From Enterobacter pseudoroggenkampii (GTDB taxonomy: Bacteria > Pseudomonadota > Gammaproteobacteria > Enterobacterales > Enterobacteriaceae), in contig NZ_JAPMLV010000001.1 in the NCBI RefSeq assembly GCF_026420145.1, forward strand, positions 1,984,001 to 2,048,000: a stretch of 64,000 nucleotides of DNA, in the 5' to 3' direction. This document shows, piece by piece, positions 29,668-36,782 of the stretch; the stretch's first letter is position 1, and every line of letters starts with the position of its first letter. Position numbers and translations under genes: made by a program. The notes beneath the pieces are model-generated. The model was given only the letters and a program-made list of their open reading frames with translations. It was not told the origin of the DNA and did no database searches.

Positions 29668-29907
29668 ATGACGAAAACCAGCGTGCGTATTGGCGCTTTT
29701 GAGATCGACGACGCAGAGTTGCGCGGCGAAGCACAAGGCGATCGAACGTTAAGTATTCCCTGCAAATCCGACCCGGATTTGTGCATGCAGCTCGATGCAT
29801 GGGATGCAGATACCAGCGTCCCGGCAATACTTGATGGCGAACACTCTGTCCTTTACCGTGAGCATTACGATAGTAAAACCGATGCCTGGGTCATGCGTCT
29901 TGCCTGA
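29668..29907 (+). CDS. yebV: YebV, small conserved protein
   Basis: The 79-residue protein matches E. coli YebV (SVRIGAFEIDD ... SIPCKSDPDLCMQLDAWDADTS ... VLYREHYDSKTDAWVMRLA). Function is unknown; two cysteines lie in a CKSDPDLC motif. GGAGAG lies six bases before the ATG at 29668, which decides the start. In E. coli yebW follows, but here the terminator and convergent pphA come directly. Confidence 0.88.
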   Translation: MTKTSVRIGAFEIDDAELRGEAQGDRTLSIPCKSDPDLCMQLDAWDADTSVPAILDGEHSVLYREHYDSKTDAWVMRLA

Positions 29908-29916
29908 CCTAAAGAG

Positions 29917-29936
29917 AACCCGCCCGAAGGCGGGTT
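29917..29936. terminator. Bidirectional terminator between yebV and pphA
   Basis: AACCCGCC (29917-29924) and GGCGGGTT (29929-29936) form a perfect 8-base stem with a CGAA tetraloop, followed by ATTTATT. It serves convergent yebV and possibly pphA. Confidence 0.75.
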
Positions 29937-29941
29937 ATTTA

Positions 29942-30586
29942 TTACTGCAGCTGCGCCAGCGTAAAGTAACCGTCAAATACGGCGCCCGTATCAATGTAGT
30001 GGAGATTATTAAAATCATACCTTCTGTCGAGGGGCGTATGTCCGAACCAGAAATGATCCGCGCCGCTGATGCCCTGCCCTTTGCCCACCATAAATCCCAT
30101 CAACCTGTCGCGGTTCCATAAGACGCGCTGGGCGCTGACCGGTTTTTGCCATTGGTATTCCGTAGCCGGATAATCTGCATGGGCTATCACATTCAGACCA
30201 TTCGCACAGGTTATCTCGATGATATGCGGTAAATCGCGACAGGCCTCAAGCAACGACAGCGCAAGCTGTTGCTGGTCGCGTTCAAGTTGCGCAAACCACA
30301 TTCCACCATTTATCGTCCAGAGCGAAAAATCGTTATTATCCAGACTGTCGAGCGCCATTTGCTCGTGGTTGCCCCGCACGGCACGAAACCATTTTTCATG
30401 TATTAACTGCAGGCATTTCACGCTATCAGGGCCACGATCGATGATATCCCCGACAGAAATAAGCAAATCCTCATACGGGTTAAAATGACGGCGTTTAAGC
30501 TCATCCATAAGCCACTGATAACAGCCGTGTATATCGCTGACAACCCAGACGTGACGCCACATCCCACCTTCAATTCGCTGATACAT
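29942..30586 (-). CDS. pphA: Serine/threonine-protein phosphatase PphA
   Basis: PphA is a PP2A-like metallophosphatase linked in E. coli to misfolded-protein signalling. The 214 residues show the calcineurin-type metal motifs DIHG (SDIHGCY), GDxxDRG (VGDIIDRGPDS) and GNHE (VRGNHEQM), with later histidines in IAHADYP and FGHTPLD. An ATG four codons upstream (30598) lacks a ribosome-binding site. GGGAGGG lies three bases before the ATG at 30586, which I prefer. In E. coli this gene borders the sdsR/sraC locus; here virK and the island intervene. Confidence 0.9.
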   Translation of the reverse strand: MYQRIEGGMWRHVWVVSDIHGCYQWLMDELKRRHFNPYEDLLISVGDIIDRGPDSVKCLQLIHEKWFRAVRGNHEQMALDSLDNNDFSLWTINGGMWFAQLERDQQQLALSLLEACRDLPHIIEITCANGLNVIAHADYPATEYQWQKPVSAQRVLWNRDRLMGFMVGKGQGISGADHFWFGHTPLDRRYDFNNLHYIDTGAVFDGYFTLAQLQ

Positions 30587-30661
30587 AAGCCCTCCCATAG
30601 GAAGTATAGTTACAGTTGACTTATGTGTAGGGACGCTGCACAGGAGCGCTTTTCATGAAGC

Positions 30662-30678
30662 TAAACAAACAGTAAACT
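30662..30678 (-). promoter_or_regulatory. Candidate PhoP box between pphA and virK
   Basis: On the minus strand AGTTTA (30678-30673), a 5-base spacer and TGTTTA (30667-30662) form the direct-repeat layout of a PhoP box, (T/G)GTTTA-N5-(T/G)GTTTA, with one mismatch. It lies about 85 bases upstream of virK in reverse orientation to that gene. Reverse-oriented PhoP boxes occur at some Salmonella PhoP-activated promoters. Confidence 0.5.
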
Positions 30679-30762
30679 AAGGATAAATAAATGTTTCACC
30701 AGTATTAATACTCTTTTGCATGCCCCCTAAAATATGCATTGCATAAACTTTGAGGTTTTCCC

Positions 30763-31704
30763 GTGTCAAATACGCGCCTGCAAAACGATGCGCCACAATC
30801 GCATCGTACCCATATCATTTCCGAACTGGTGAAAGGCAAACTCGTTCCAGGCCCTATCTGGCAAAAACGCGAGTACCGTCTTAAATTTCTGTTACGTTCA
30901 TTGCTGTTCTGGTCTTCTACGCATCGCATGCTCGATGCGCTGGCTCGCCGCGACGATTTTGATCAGTTACTGGCTTCGCAGATCACCCTGCCGAGCAAAA
31001 CACATCGCCAGTATCTGATGCGTGGCATGAACGCCAATGCGCGTGCTGATGCCATCGTCAGCCATTATCAGTGGATTGACTCTCTGAAAGACGTCGGCCT
31101 GGTCAAGGCCTTAACCGGACCACAAGAGCAATCCATTGTTGAGTTTCATGCCAAAGATGGCGTGAGCTATAACGTCAACGCCATGAATGCCAGTAAAGCA
31201 GAGCGTGAGGGCGAATGTACGCTGTGGCTGCGTGATAACGAAAATACCCTGCTTGCCAGTGTGACATTTTGCGTTGCTCGCGAAAACGGAGAATATGTTC
31301 TGGTGATTGGCGGTCTTCAGGGCCCGCGACGCAGCGTATCCCGTGATGTGATCAAACAGGCAACCCGAGCCTGCCATGGTCTCTTCCCGAAACGCGTGTT
31401 GATGGAAGTGCTTTTCCAATTGGCCACACTTTCCGGCATCAAAGCCATTTATGCGGTCAGCGATGAAGGTCATATCTTCCGTGCACTGCGTTATCGTCTG
31501 AGTAAAGGTCGCCATTTCCACGCCAGCTACGATGAGTTTTGGGCCTCTATCGACGGTCAAAAACGTTCAACCTTCAGTTGGCAGTTGCCATTGCAGATGG
31601 AGCGCAAATCCCTTGAGGAGATCGCCAGTAAAAAGCGTGCCGAATACCGCCGTCGCTTTGAACTGCTTGATGAAATTGAGGCATCCGTTAAATCCCGCTT
31701 TTAA
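30763..31704 (+). CDS. VirK/YbjX family protein (DUF535)
   Basis: The 313-residue protein belongs to the DUF535 family that includes Salmonella VirK and E. coli YbjX. VirK is PhoP-activated and contributes to resistance to antimicrobial peptides, but its biochemical activity is unknown. Family-like segments are HYQWIDSL, ASVTFCVARENGEYVLVIGGLQGPR, and the C-terminal KKRAEYRRRFELLDEI. The GTG start at 30763 has GAGG seven bases upstream. E. coli has no gene here. The PhoP-box-like repeat upstream supports a VirK-type role. Codon usage looks like that of the core genes, unlike the AT-rich island that follows. Confidence 0.82.
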   Translation: MSNTRLQNDAPQSHRTHIISELVKGKLVPGPIWQKREYRLKFLLRSLLFWSSTHRMLDALARRDDFDQLLASQITLPSKTHRQYLMRGMNANARADAIVSHYQWIDSLKDVGLVKALTGPQEQSIVEFHAKDGVSYNVNAMNASKAEREGECTLWLRDNENTLLASVTFCVARENGEYVLVIGGLQGPRRSVSRDVIKQATRACHGLFPKRVLMEVLFQLATLSGIKAIYAVSDEGHIFRALRYRLSKGRHFHASYDEFWASIDGQKRSTFSWQLPLQMERKSLEEIASKKRAEYRRRFELLDEIEASVKSRF

Positions 31705-31863
31705 ACACGGTTCTGGCTTTTACTGATTGCACACGAAAATTTAACAAAACAGGCAAAAAGGGCTGGACTTCCGCATGCTGTGTTGCGTTATGTTTTAAGC
31801 AGTCGAACAGGACGAGCGCGCTGTATGAGAAAGAACTATTGGGATTACTCGTTTACTTTCATA

Positions 31864-31892
31864 CAGATAAACAGACCGAATGCGATTCCTGT
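31864..31892 (+). repeat. Left att-like direct repeat (sdsR 3' end remnant)
   Basis: CAGATAAA then CAGACCGAATGCGATTCCTGT repeats, with a two-base gap and two mismatches, the sequence at 36840-36870 that forms the 3' end of sdsR. AGACCGAATRCGATTCCTGT is shared except at R (G here, A in the right copy). Similarity stops abruptly after CCTGT. This is the layout of an attachment-site duplication made by integration at the sdsR terminator. Confidence 0.7.
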
Positions 31893-31933
31893 TTATACCT
31901 GCAATTTATATTTCTGCGGTATATCAAACACAT

Positions 31934-31974
31934 ACGCATCAACCAGATTAAAAAGCATACATCTGGTGATGCGT
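31934..31974. repeat. Long inverted repeat (hairpin) near the left island end
   Basis: ACGCATC-A-CCAGAT pairs with ATCTGG-TGATGCGT, about 14 base pairs with one bulged base around a 12-base loop, followed by TTTT on the plus strand. It could terminate virK transcription or be part of the recombination site. Confidence 0.55.
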
Positions 31975-32222
31975 TTTCAGGCACTAAAAATCATATAGTT
32001 ACTTAAAATTCCGGACAAATTCGGACGTATTTCGAATCGATTCATATCAAATTTACCAGCCGCCCCCGTTCCTGCATACTACGGGTTGCGGCTTCCTGAT
32101 TGTAAATTTTCAACCTTATGATTTAACTCGTTGAGTGCCTGAAGGCATAGTGAGATAACACCTGGATATTTCATAGCGTAGCTGTGTTTACTGTCATCTC
32201 GTTTTCTTGTTAGCGGTATTAC

Positions 32223-32246
32223 AATAAAAACCGCCCGTAGGGGGCT
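32223..32246 (-). terminator. Candidate terminator of the 32245-32556 gene
   Basis: On the minus strand GCCCCC, TAC and GGGCGG form an imperfect hairpin followed by TTTTTATT, directly at the stop codon of the upstream gene. Confidence 0.5.
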
Positions 32247-32556
32247 ATGCTAATGAAACGGGTAATTTATCCTCTGATACGCCCTTGTCTCGTAGTGACT
32301 GTCGATACATTGCGATTCTCTCCAGCTCAACTTGAGATGGATAACTATCAGAGAGATATATTGCGAACTCGTATACAGGCGGCGGGTTGAAAGTTATCAC
32401 TGAATACCCAGCATCTTCCAGCAACTCAACAACAATCCCATATGATGGCCTGATACCCGTAAACCAGTAACAGCCATGACTCTCCATACCCTGAACCGCC
32501 TTCGCTGCATGCTCTCTAAAAATAGCCAAATAAACAGATTCAGTAAATGCTTCCAT
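32245..32556 (-). CDS. Hypothetical protein in the colicin island
   Basis: I do not recognise this 103-residue protein. It begins MEAFTESVYLAIFREHAAKAV and contains HGCYWFTGIRPSYGIVVELLEDAGYSV and a charged C-terminus. It has no signal peptide or membrane helix and looks like a small soluble alpha/beta protein. GGAG eight bases before the ATG at 32556 favours that start; codons at 32574 (ATG) and 32577 (GTG) are alternatives. Codon use is more AT-rich than the core genes. Confidence 0.6.
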   Translation of the reverse strand: MEAFTESVYLAIFREHAAKAVQGMESHGCYWFTGIRPSYGIVVELLEDAGYSVITFNPPPVYEFAIYLSDSYPSQVELERIAMYRQSLRDKGVSEDKLPVSLA

Positions 32557-32681
32557 TACACAGACTCCAGTCATCACTTTACTCTAAAAGAACTACAACA
32601 AATGTGTATGTAGGAATGCTAATCTCATAGATCTATTTTATGCTGTTCCTGAAGAAGTCTTATAGATTAAAGACTATGAGT

Positions 32682-32921
32682 TTAGAGAAACTGCTTCCAG
32701 ACCAGCTTATTGAAAAGCGCTTTTACACCTTCCATTATCAAAGCTACAAAAATCATATAGCCACCTAATACGGTCAGTATGTTGGACTATGCACCACTGA
32801 ACACCACCCCAATGTCACCTATCAACAGAAGCCCAATGCCGACCCAAAAAATATGAAAGCTATGAACAGTAATTGAATAAACCAAATCAGTTAACCCAAT
32901 CTTCAATTGCAACTTTTCCAT
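32682..32921 (-). pseudogene. Small membrane-protein gene interrupted by an amber codon
   Basis: From an ATG at 32921 the frame reads MEKLQLKIGLTDLVYSITV and on for 44 codons, to an in-frame TAG at 32789-32787. It then continues SNILTVLGGYMIFVALIMEG and on for 34 codons to TAA at 32682. Without the amber it would be a 79-residue protein with two hydrophobic helices (FHIFWVGIGLLLIGDIGVVF and ILTVLGGYMIFVALIM) and a basic C-terminus. I do not recognise the family. The continuous open frame on both sides suggests a single disrupted gene, or one read by suppression. Confidence 0.55.
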
Positions 32922-32994
32922 TCTTCTGCCTCAGCCAATGTAAGTGGATTGCTTATTATACGCAAAAATCAACTTACCCTTCACACCATTAATT

Positions 32995-33246
32995 TTAATG
33001 ATCTGAATCACCCGCTATAGCCTCGCCATCCTGAGTTATTAATGCCTTCCTCTGAACTTTTGCGAAGTCCAGCCTACCGCAGAGCGCAATCAGGATGGTG
33101 TCACCTATTTCCGGATTTCTGGCAATATTAATTATCACGTACTCAGCTGATGTTTCGATAGTTCGGCAGTTGTCCTCATGACCGCAAAGGTTGGTAATAG
33201 TGAGTATCTCCTCAGCGAGGTCTAATGCAGGTGATTGAAAACCCAT
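32995..33246 (-). CDS. Hypothetical protein in the colicin island
   Basis: This 83-residue protein is not recognised. It has no membrane helix and is acidic, with three cysteines (LCGHEDNC and ALCGRLDF), ending QDGEAIAGDSDH. GGGG lies five bases before the ATG. It sits between the interrupted membrane gene and the Exc2-like lipoprotein, all on the minus strand. Confidence 0.55.
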   Translation of the reverse strand: MGFQSPALDLAEEILTITNLCGHEDNCRTIETSAEYVIINIARNPEIGDTILIALCGRLDFAKVQRKALITQDGEAIAGDSDH

Positions 33247-33310
33247 GATAACCCCCTAACACCTAACTGTATGTTTATAGAGCTCAACTAAAAACTGAAG
33301 GTCAAGAATT

Positions 33311-33337
33311 TGGGTCAAAAAAACCGCACAAGCGGGT
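33311..33337 (-). terminator. Candidate terminator after the Exc2-like gene
   Basis: On the minus strand CCCGC-TTGT-GCGG is followed by a run of seven or more T residues. The stem is short but the T-tract strong. It lies about 160 bases past the lipoprotein stop. Confidence 0.5.
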
Positions 33338-33493
33338 AAGCGATTAATAAAAAAGCACTAAACACCATTATCTAATTCAAGAGAAACCATACAAAATCAT
33401 CTTTAATTAAAGCGTTGATGTTAATGAGCCACAACCAGGTGTGTTCGTGAATGTAATGCAGAAACGGGTACCGAAATTTTCTGTTATTACCAC

Positions 33494-33913
33494 TCACATC
33501 CTTCCTTCATAGCCATCAATGTAAGCTTCAGAGATAGCATCGCTCATGGCTTTACGCTGTTTAGCCGACCATGATTTATTGTCGACGTAACGAGTGCCCG
33601 CAAAAATAGTTTCACTCTGGATGGAGTTCAGAAATGCCTCGCTACGAAACTTATCTGCACGCTTGTTCGCGTCCTCTAAAGACATGCCTGATAAGCGGTC
33701 TTTTGCTCCCAGATCATGAAAAGTTTTAAAGAATGGCACCGCCATCTTAATACTGTCGGCTTTTATAACGCGTACATTCGGGTCAAAGCCGTCATCTGCA
33801 GCATATACATACTGGCGTGCATGGCGTTCTGCACTTGTTTGAGGGGTGCATGCGCTGCTCATCAAAGATGATGTTAACAACGCACACACGAATAATCCGT
33901 TAGATTTATTCAT
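33494..33913 (-). CDS. Exc2-like lipoprotein
   Basis: The 139-residue protein starts with a lipoprotein signal peptide (MNKSNGLFVCALLTSSLMSSAC) whose lipobox ends SSAC. The mature part has ERHARQYVYAADDGFDPNVRV, FHDLGAKDRLSGMSLEDANKRA and a C-terminal AYIDGYEG. These resemble, from memory, the Exc2 family found on ColE1-type plasmids and in enterobacterial chromosomes, named for entry exclusion. An AAGGAG eight bases upstream fixes the start at 33913 rather than 33946. It is divergent from the colicin gene. A role in plasmid exclusion here is inference only. Confidence 0.6.
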   Translation of the reverse strand: MNKSNGLFVCALLTSSLMSSACTPQTSAERHARQYVYAADDGFDPNVRVIKADSIKMAVPFFKTFHDLGAKDRLSGMSLEDANKRADKFRSEAFLNSIQSETIFAGTRYVDNKSWSAKQRKAMSDAISEAYIDGYEGRM

Positions 33914-34033
33914 GAAGATCTCCTTTCCAGTAAACAATATTCCCATCAGTAGCTTATCAGGATTTTCCGCTCTCAGTCATACCCCAAAATCTGTCATTGA
34001 CACGTTAGAAACAGCGGCGTAGGATTCGAACCA

Positions 34034-34065
34034 CTGTATATATAACAATGTATTTATATACAGTA
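34034..34065 (+). promoter_or_regulatory. SOS (LexA) operator of the colicin gene
   Basis: ATGT-ATTTATAT-ACAG at 34048-34063 matches the LexA box CTGT-N8-ACAG with one mismatch and is extended by TA on the right. A second, degenerate box begins with CTGT at 34034-34037 (CTGTATATATAACAAT). Paired overlapping LexA boxes are the hallmark of colicin promoters. The operator ends about 35 bases before the colicin start codon. Confidence 0.8.
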
Positions 34066-34100
34066 TTGTCTAACTTTTAACCGTCAAAGAGGAATTAACT

Positions 34101-35213
34101 ATGAGTGGTAATGGTGGCGACAACGCACACAACAATGCGTTCAGTGGTGGCAAAAATCCTGGCATCGGTAACTCTGGTTCTGGCAGCCATTCCGGTACAT
34201 CAGGAAATGGAGGGAATGGTGGCCGTACACAGAATATTAATGGATTTTCTGTGGATCCAAACAACAGTGCGCAGGTGAATGCTGCTAACAGAGGTGATGC
34301 GGCTGGAGTATTTTCTGCCGGTGGTGCAATTGCTATCAGTTCCGGAGTAGACAGTCATTCAGGTAAAGGCTCCGGTGGTAATGGTGGTAACTCAGGTTCA
34401 CAGTCTGGTAGTAATAACTCCCAGAATCAAAATGGAAATAGCACAACGAGTGCTCCATCTACCTGGGATAGGACGGCAAAGTATTATGGCTCCAATGATA
34501 AAGTTTCCCGAAAAGCGCTTAAGAACTTATATGAACAAGCAGTGCGGGATGGAAATATACCAAAAGCAGCCCGGGGTAATTTGCGCGAAAATGTCCAGAA
34601 GATGCTCGATGAAGATAATCAAATTGAAGCATTACAAAAAGCCAGTGAAATTATTGCTGACATGGGGGAAAAAGTTGGTAGTCACCTGGGTCAAAAATAT
34701 AAAGATGTGTCAAGGGACATCGCAAGTAACGTTAAAAACTTCCAAGGTAAAACAATTCGTAACTACAATGATGCAATGACCTCTCTGAATAAGATTATTG
34801 CCAATCCGGGGATGAAAATTAATCAAGGTGATAAAACTGCGATCGTTAACGCATGGAAAAGTCTGAATGCAAGTGACATGGCAAACAAACTCGGCAATCT
34901 AAGCAAAGCATTTAAGACTGCAGATCTGGTGATCAAAGTCGAAAAAATCCGAGAGAAAAGTATTGAAGGGTATGAAACAGGAAACTGGGGTCCATTGATG
35001 CTAGAGGTAGAGTCCTGGGTTATTAGTGGCATTGCTGTCGGTGTGGCTATGGGAATCTTTGGCGCCCTGGCATCTTTTGTTGCGACAACCGTCGGGCTTC
35101 CTATTACTGCATTAACAATTGCAGGAATTATCGGTATCAGTTATCTGGCTTCATTCATTGACGATAAAATCGTTGATAAAATCAACAATGAAATAATCAG
35201 ACCAGCTCATTAA
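34101..35213 (+). CDS. Pore-forming colicin (colicin N/A type)
   Basis: This is a 370-residue bacteriocin that would form a voltage-gated pore in the inner membrane of target cells. Residues 1-25 (GNGGDNAHNNAF, GGKNPGIGN) match the colicin N translocation domain. Gly/Ser/Asn-rich sequence continues to about 120 and suggests Tol-dependent uptake. Residues about 172-370 match the pore domain of colicins A, B and N (FQGKTIR, ANKLGNLSKAFK, EKIREKSIEGYETGNWGPL). The membrane-inserting hydrophobic hairpin is at about 307-351 and the end is NNEIIRPAH. Only about 50 residues separate the two, so a normal receptor-binding domain is missing. GAGG lies about nine bases before the ATG. No lysis gene follows. 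Confidence 0.93.
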   Translation: MSGNGGDNAHNNAFSGGKNPGIGNSGSGSHSGTSGNGGNGGRTQNINGFSVDPNNSAQVNAANRGDAAGVFSAGGAIAISSGVDSHSGKGSGGNGGNSGSQSGSNNSQNQNGNSTTSAPSTWDRTAKYYGSNDKVSRKALKNLYEQAVRDGNIPKAARGNLRENVQKMLDEDNQIEALQKASEIIADMGEKVGSHLGQKYKDVSRDIASNVKNFQGKTIRNYNDAMTSLNKIIANPGMKINQGDKTAIVNAWKSLNASDMANKLGNLSKAFKTADLVIKVEKIREKSIEGYETGNWGPLMLEVESWVISGIAVGVAMGIFGALASFVATTVGLPITALTIAGIIGISYLASFIDDKIVDKINNEIIRPAH

Positions 35214-35218
35214 TCTAA

Positions 35219-35245
35219 AAGGGGCAGAGATGTTATCTGCCCCTT
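35219..35245. terminator. Bidirectional terminator between colicin and immunity genes
   Basis: AAGGGGCAGA (35219-35228) pairs perfectly with TCTGCCCCTT (35236-35245) across a 7-base loop. It is followed by TTTTAGATT on the minus strand and AGCTTT on the plus strand. It lies between the two convergent stop codons. Confidence 0.75.
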
Positions 35246-35250
35246 AGCTT

Positions 35251-35799
35251 TCAACGGTGCTTTATTTTTAACTTTAAAATCAAGAAAACTGCATAAGCAT
35301 AGCTGATGTAATAGCAGGTGAGTATATAACACACATAAAATACGCTTACAAAAAAAACGGTAAGAAGATAATCGTTCCCTGATAAAAGCCTCATAAATCG
35401 TCCTGATTCAGTTAACTCCACGTTACACACCAACAAATAATAAACAATTGCAATATAAAACACGGTGAATAGCATAAAAGCCAAAATACCTTTCGTGAAA
35501 GAAAAAGTGGTTTTTAAATTTAACTCTCTCCGCGCAATCAAAAAAAACAAAACACCTAACAAAGGAGCGATTTTAACATAAAAACTCATAACACCACTTA
35601 ATAATGGGTTACTGGCTGAAATCAGCTCAGGAACTTTACCAGATAAAGTATACAAATAATTTAGAAAATCGCTCCCTTGGTTGTTAGCATATAATAAAAA
35701 AATCAGAAGCAAAGGTATAACCCCGACAAGAAAAATATAATACATCCTTTTTGCCGCAATGTTTGTCATATCCCTTGATTTAATTTGCTTCATAGACAT
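35251..35799 (-). CDS. Colicin A-type immunity protein
   Basis: The 182-residue inner-membrane protein has four hydrophobic segments (about 19-38, 70-89, 104-123, 145-175). It resembles the colicin A immunity protein Cai in length, topology and segments such as LVGVIPLLLIFLLYA and VELTESGRFMRLLSGND. Such proteins protect the producer by blocking the colicin's hydrophobic hairpin in the membrane. It is encoded opposite to the colicin, as for colicins A and N, so it escapes LexA control. AGGTGAT precedes the ATG. It is strongly AT-rich. Confidence 0.88.
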   Translation of the reverse strand: MSMKQIKSRDMTNIAAKRMYYIFLVGVIPLLLIFLLYANNQGSDFLNYLYTLSGKVPELISASNPLLSGVMSFYVKIAPLLGVLFFLIARRELNLKTTFSFTKGILAFMLFTVFYIAIVYYLLVCNVELTESGRFMRLLSGNDYLLTVFFVSVFYVCYILTCYYISYAYAVFLILKLKIKHR

Positions 35800-35950
35800 A
35801 TCACCTACCCTGTGTTTGGAACTTGTCCCTCTGAGTTTAGTCAGTGGATTGAATAATAGAATAATTATATTGCAGATCTGCTAGCCGATCCATTTTGTCG
35901 GTGTTGTTGAATTTTTTTCATACATAAAAGCAAATAATACAATTAGTGGG

Positions 35951-36156
35951 TTAACTTTTCTCCACAACCTTATGCCAGTTATCTGCAAGCTCTCTTCGAG
36001 CCCCCCTCTCCCCTCCTGGCGGAAAAGAGAATCCAACTCGCCATTTTGAACAACCGTTAGAGCACCTAATTTCTGCGCCCCCCAGTTCAACCCACGACTT
36101 CGGACCTTCAGTGAAGAGGACATGCCACAATTGGGGCATTTCGGTAGATCAGTCAT
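35951..36156 (-). pseudogene. Frameshifted small zinc-ribbon protein
   Basis: From the ATG at 36156 the frame begins MTDLPKCPNCGMSSSLKV and runs on for 91 codons without a second cysteine pair. The neighbouring frame, joined near 36100, continues KSWVELGGAEIRCSNGCSKWR and ends ADNWHKVVEKS at 35951. Read together they give CPNCG ... CSNGC ... NWHKV, the layout of small phage zinc ribbons such as the Lar family, so a one-base frameshift is likely. Also possible is an intact unrelated 91-residue protein (35881-36156). Confidence 0.45.
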
Positions 36157-36274
36157 TCCCCAGCCCCTGCAGACGCTGAAAATTAGCCAGCTTCGCTTTC
36201 GTGCGGCCGATTTCGGTCGAGATATGGCGCGATGAGGGAATAATCAGATCATCTGGGCGGCTGGCGAAATGCAT
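36149..36274 (-). CDS. Small phage-like protein (41 residues)
   Basis: A short frame reads MHFASRPDDLIIPSSRHISTEI and on to GLGND, and its end overlaps the ATG of the zinc-ribbon frame by 8 bases, the tight packing seen in phage early gene clusters. It is bounded upstream by an in-frame TGA. The base composition (GC-rich) differs from the AT-rich colicin module, suggesting a different origin, probably a prophage remnant. Family not recognised. Confidence 0.4.
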   Translation of the reverse strand: MHFASRPDDLIIPSSRHISTEIGRTKAKLANFQRLQGLGND

Positions 36275-36405
36275 TTTCTCTCATTTACGGTCTTAAATTA
36301 CCATCCTGAGATTTACGCCTCTTATGCATTTGCTAACAAGCTCAACAGTGTAAGCAGGGTCCTTCCTCGAGTTCATATGATTGCAAAAAACAGACTCACG
36401 CATAC

Positions 36406-36690
36406 ATGGGGACAGCATCTGCGTATGCCTCGGTACTTAACTCTATAGATAATGATGTTCTTCAATTACTTGCCACAAACCCTGAAATTTTTGATTTCGA
36501 AACAATTGATGATGGAGTAGTTAACATTAACGACTTTCAGACCATGGGGGTTGTAGCATTTGCGAAAGGACGTCTGTTCTCAATTCTCCCAACTGGAAGT
36601 GTGAGGATCATGAATCGCCGAGTTAAGGTAAACGCACCTTATAAGCAGTCTTGCCTTGAAACGAGAGATCGCATGGTTGCAAAACTCTGA
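36406..36690 (+). CDS. Hypothetical protein at the right end of the island
   Basis: This 94-residue frame (MGTASAYASVLNSIDNDVLQ ... SILPTGSVRIMNRRVKVNAPYK ... RDRMVAKL) is not recognised. There is no good ribosome-binding site before the ATG, and the frame is open upstream to 36337 without a start (SSSSYDCKKQTHAY). It may therefore be the 3' part of a truncated gene. It ends about 150 bases before sdsR. Confidence 0.4.
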   Translation: MGTASAYASVLNSIDNDVLQLLATNPEIFDFETIDDGVVNINDFQTMGVVAFAKGRLFSILPTGSVRIMNRRVKVNAPYKQSCLETRDRMVAKL

Positions 36691-36782
36691 GATCGTCTGT
36701 GCAGAGCATTCCCAGCATTGCATGAGTTTGGTTGTTAATTTAAAAAACGGTGTGGTATAACGGGAATTGCCGGATATTGAAG

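Larger units (their letters stand above)
31705..32244. other. Left junction of the accessory island
   Basis: This 540-base stretch after virK has no convincing gene. It contains the left copy of the sdsR-end repeat (31864-31892), a long hairpin (31934-31974), two phased GGAC motifs (32009-32027), and an imperfect hairpin with GCCGC/GCGGC ends (32059-32092). The change to AT-rich sequence begins here. Confidence 0.6.

Noticed and set aside
31780..31998. A 72-codon frame spanning the left att-like repeat
   Set aside because: No ribosome-binding site, composition unlike a protein, and it covers recombination-site sequence and a hairpin.
35800..35880. Possible colicin lysis gene on the plus strand
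   Set aside because: No ATG-initiated short frame with a lipoprotein signal is present in this stretch.
31893..36780. ColE1-type origin, mobilisation genes or integrase in the island
   Set aside because: I looked for RNAI/RNAII-like hairpins, relaxase-like frames and tyrosine recombinase motifs and saw none, so no origin or integrase is claimed.
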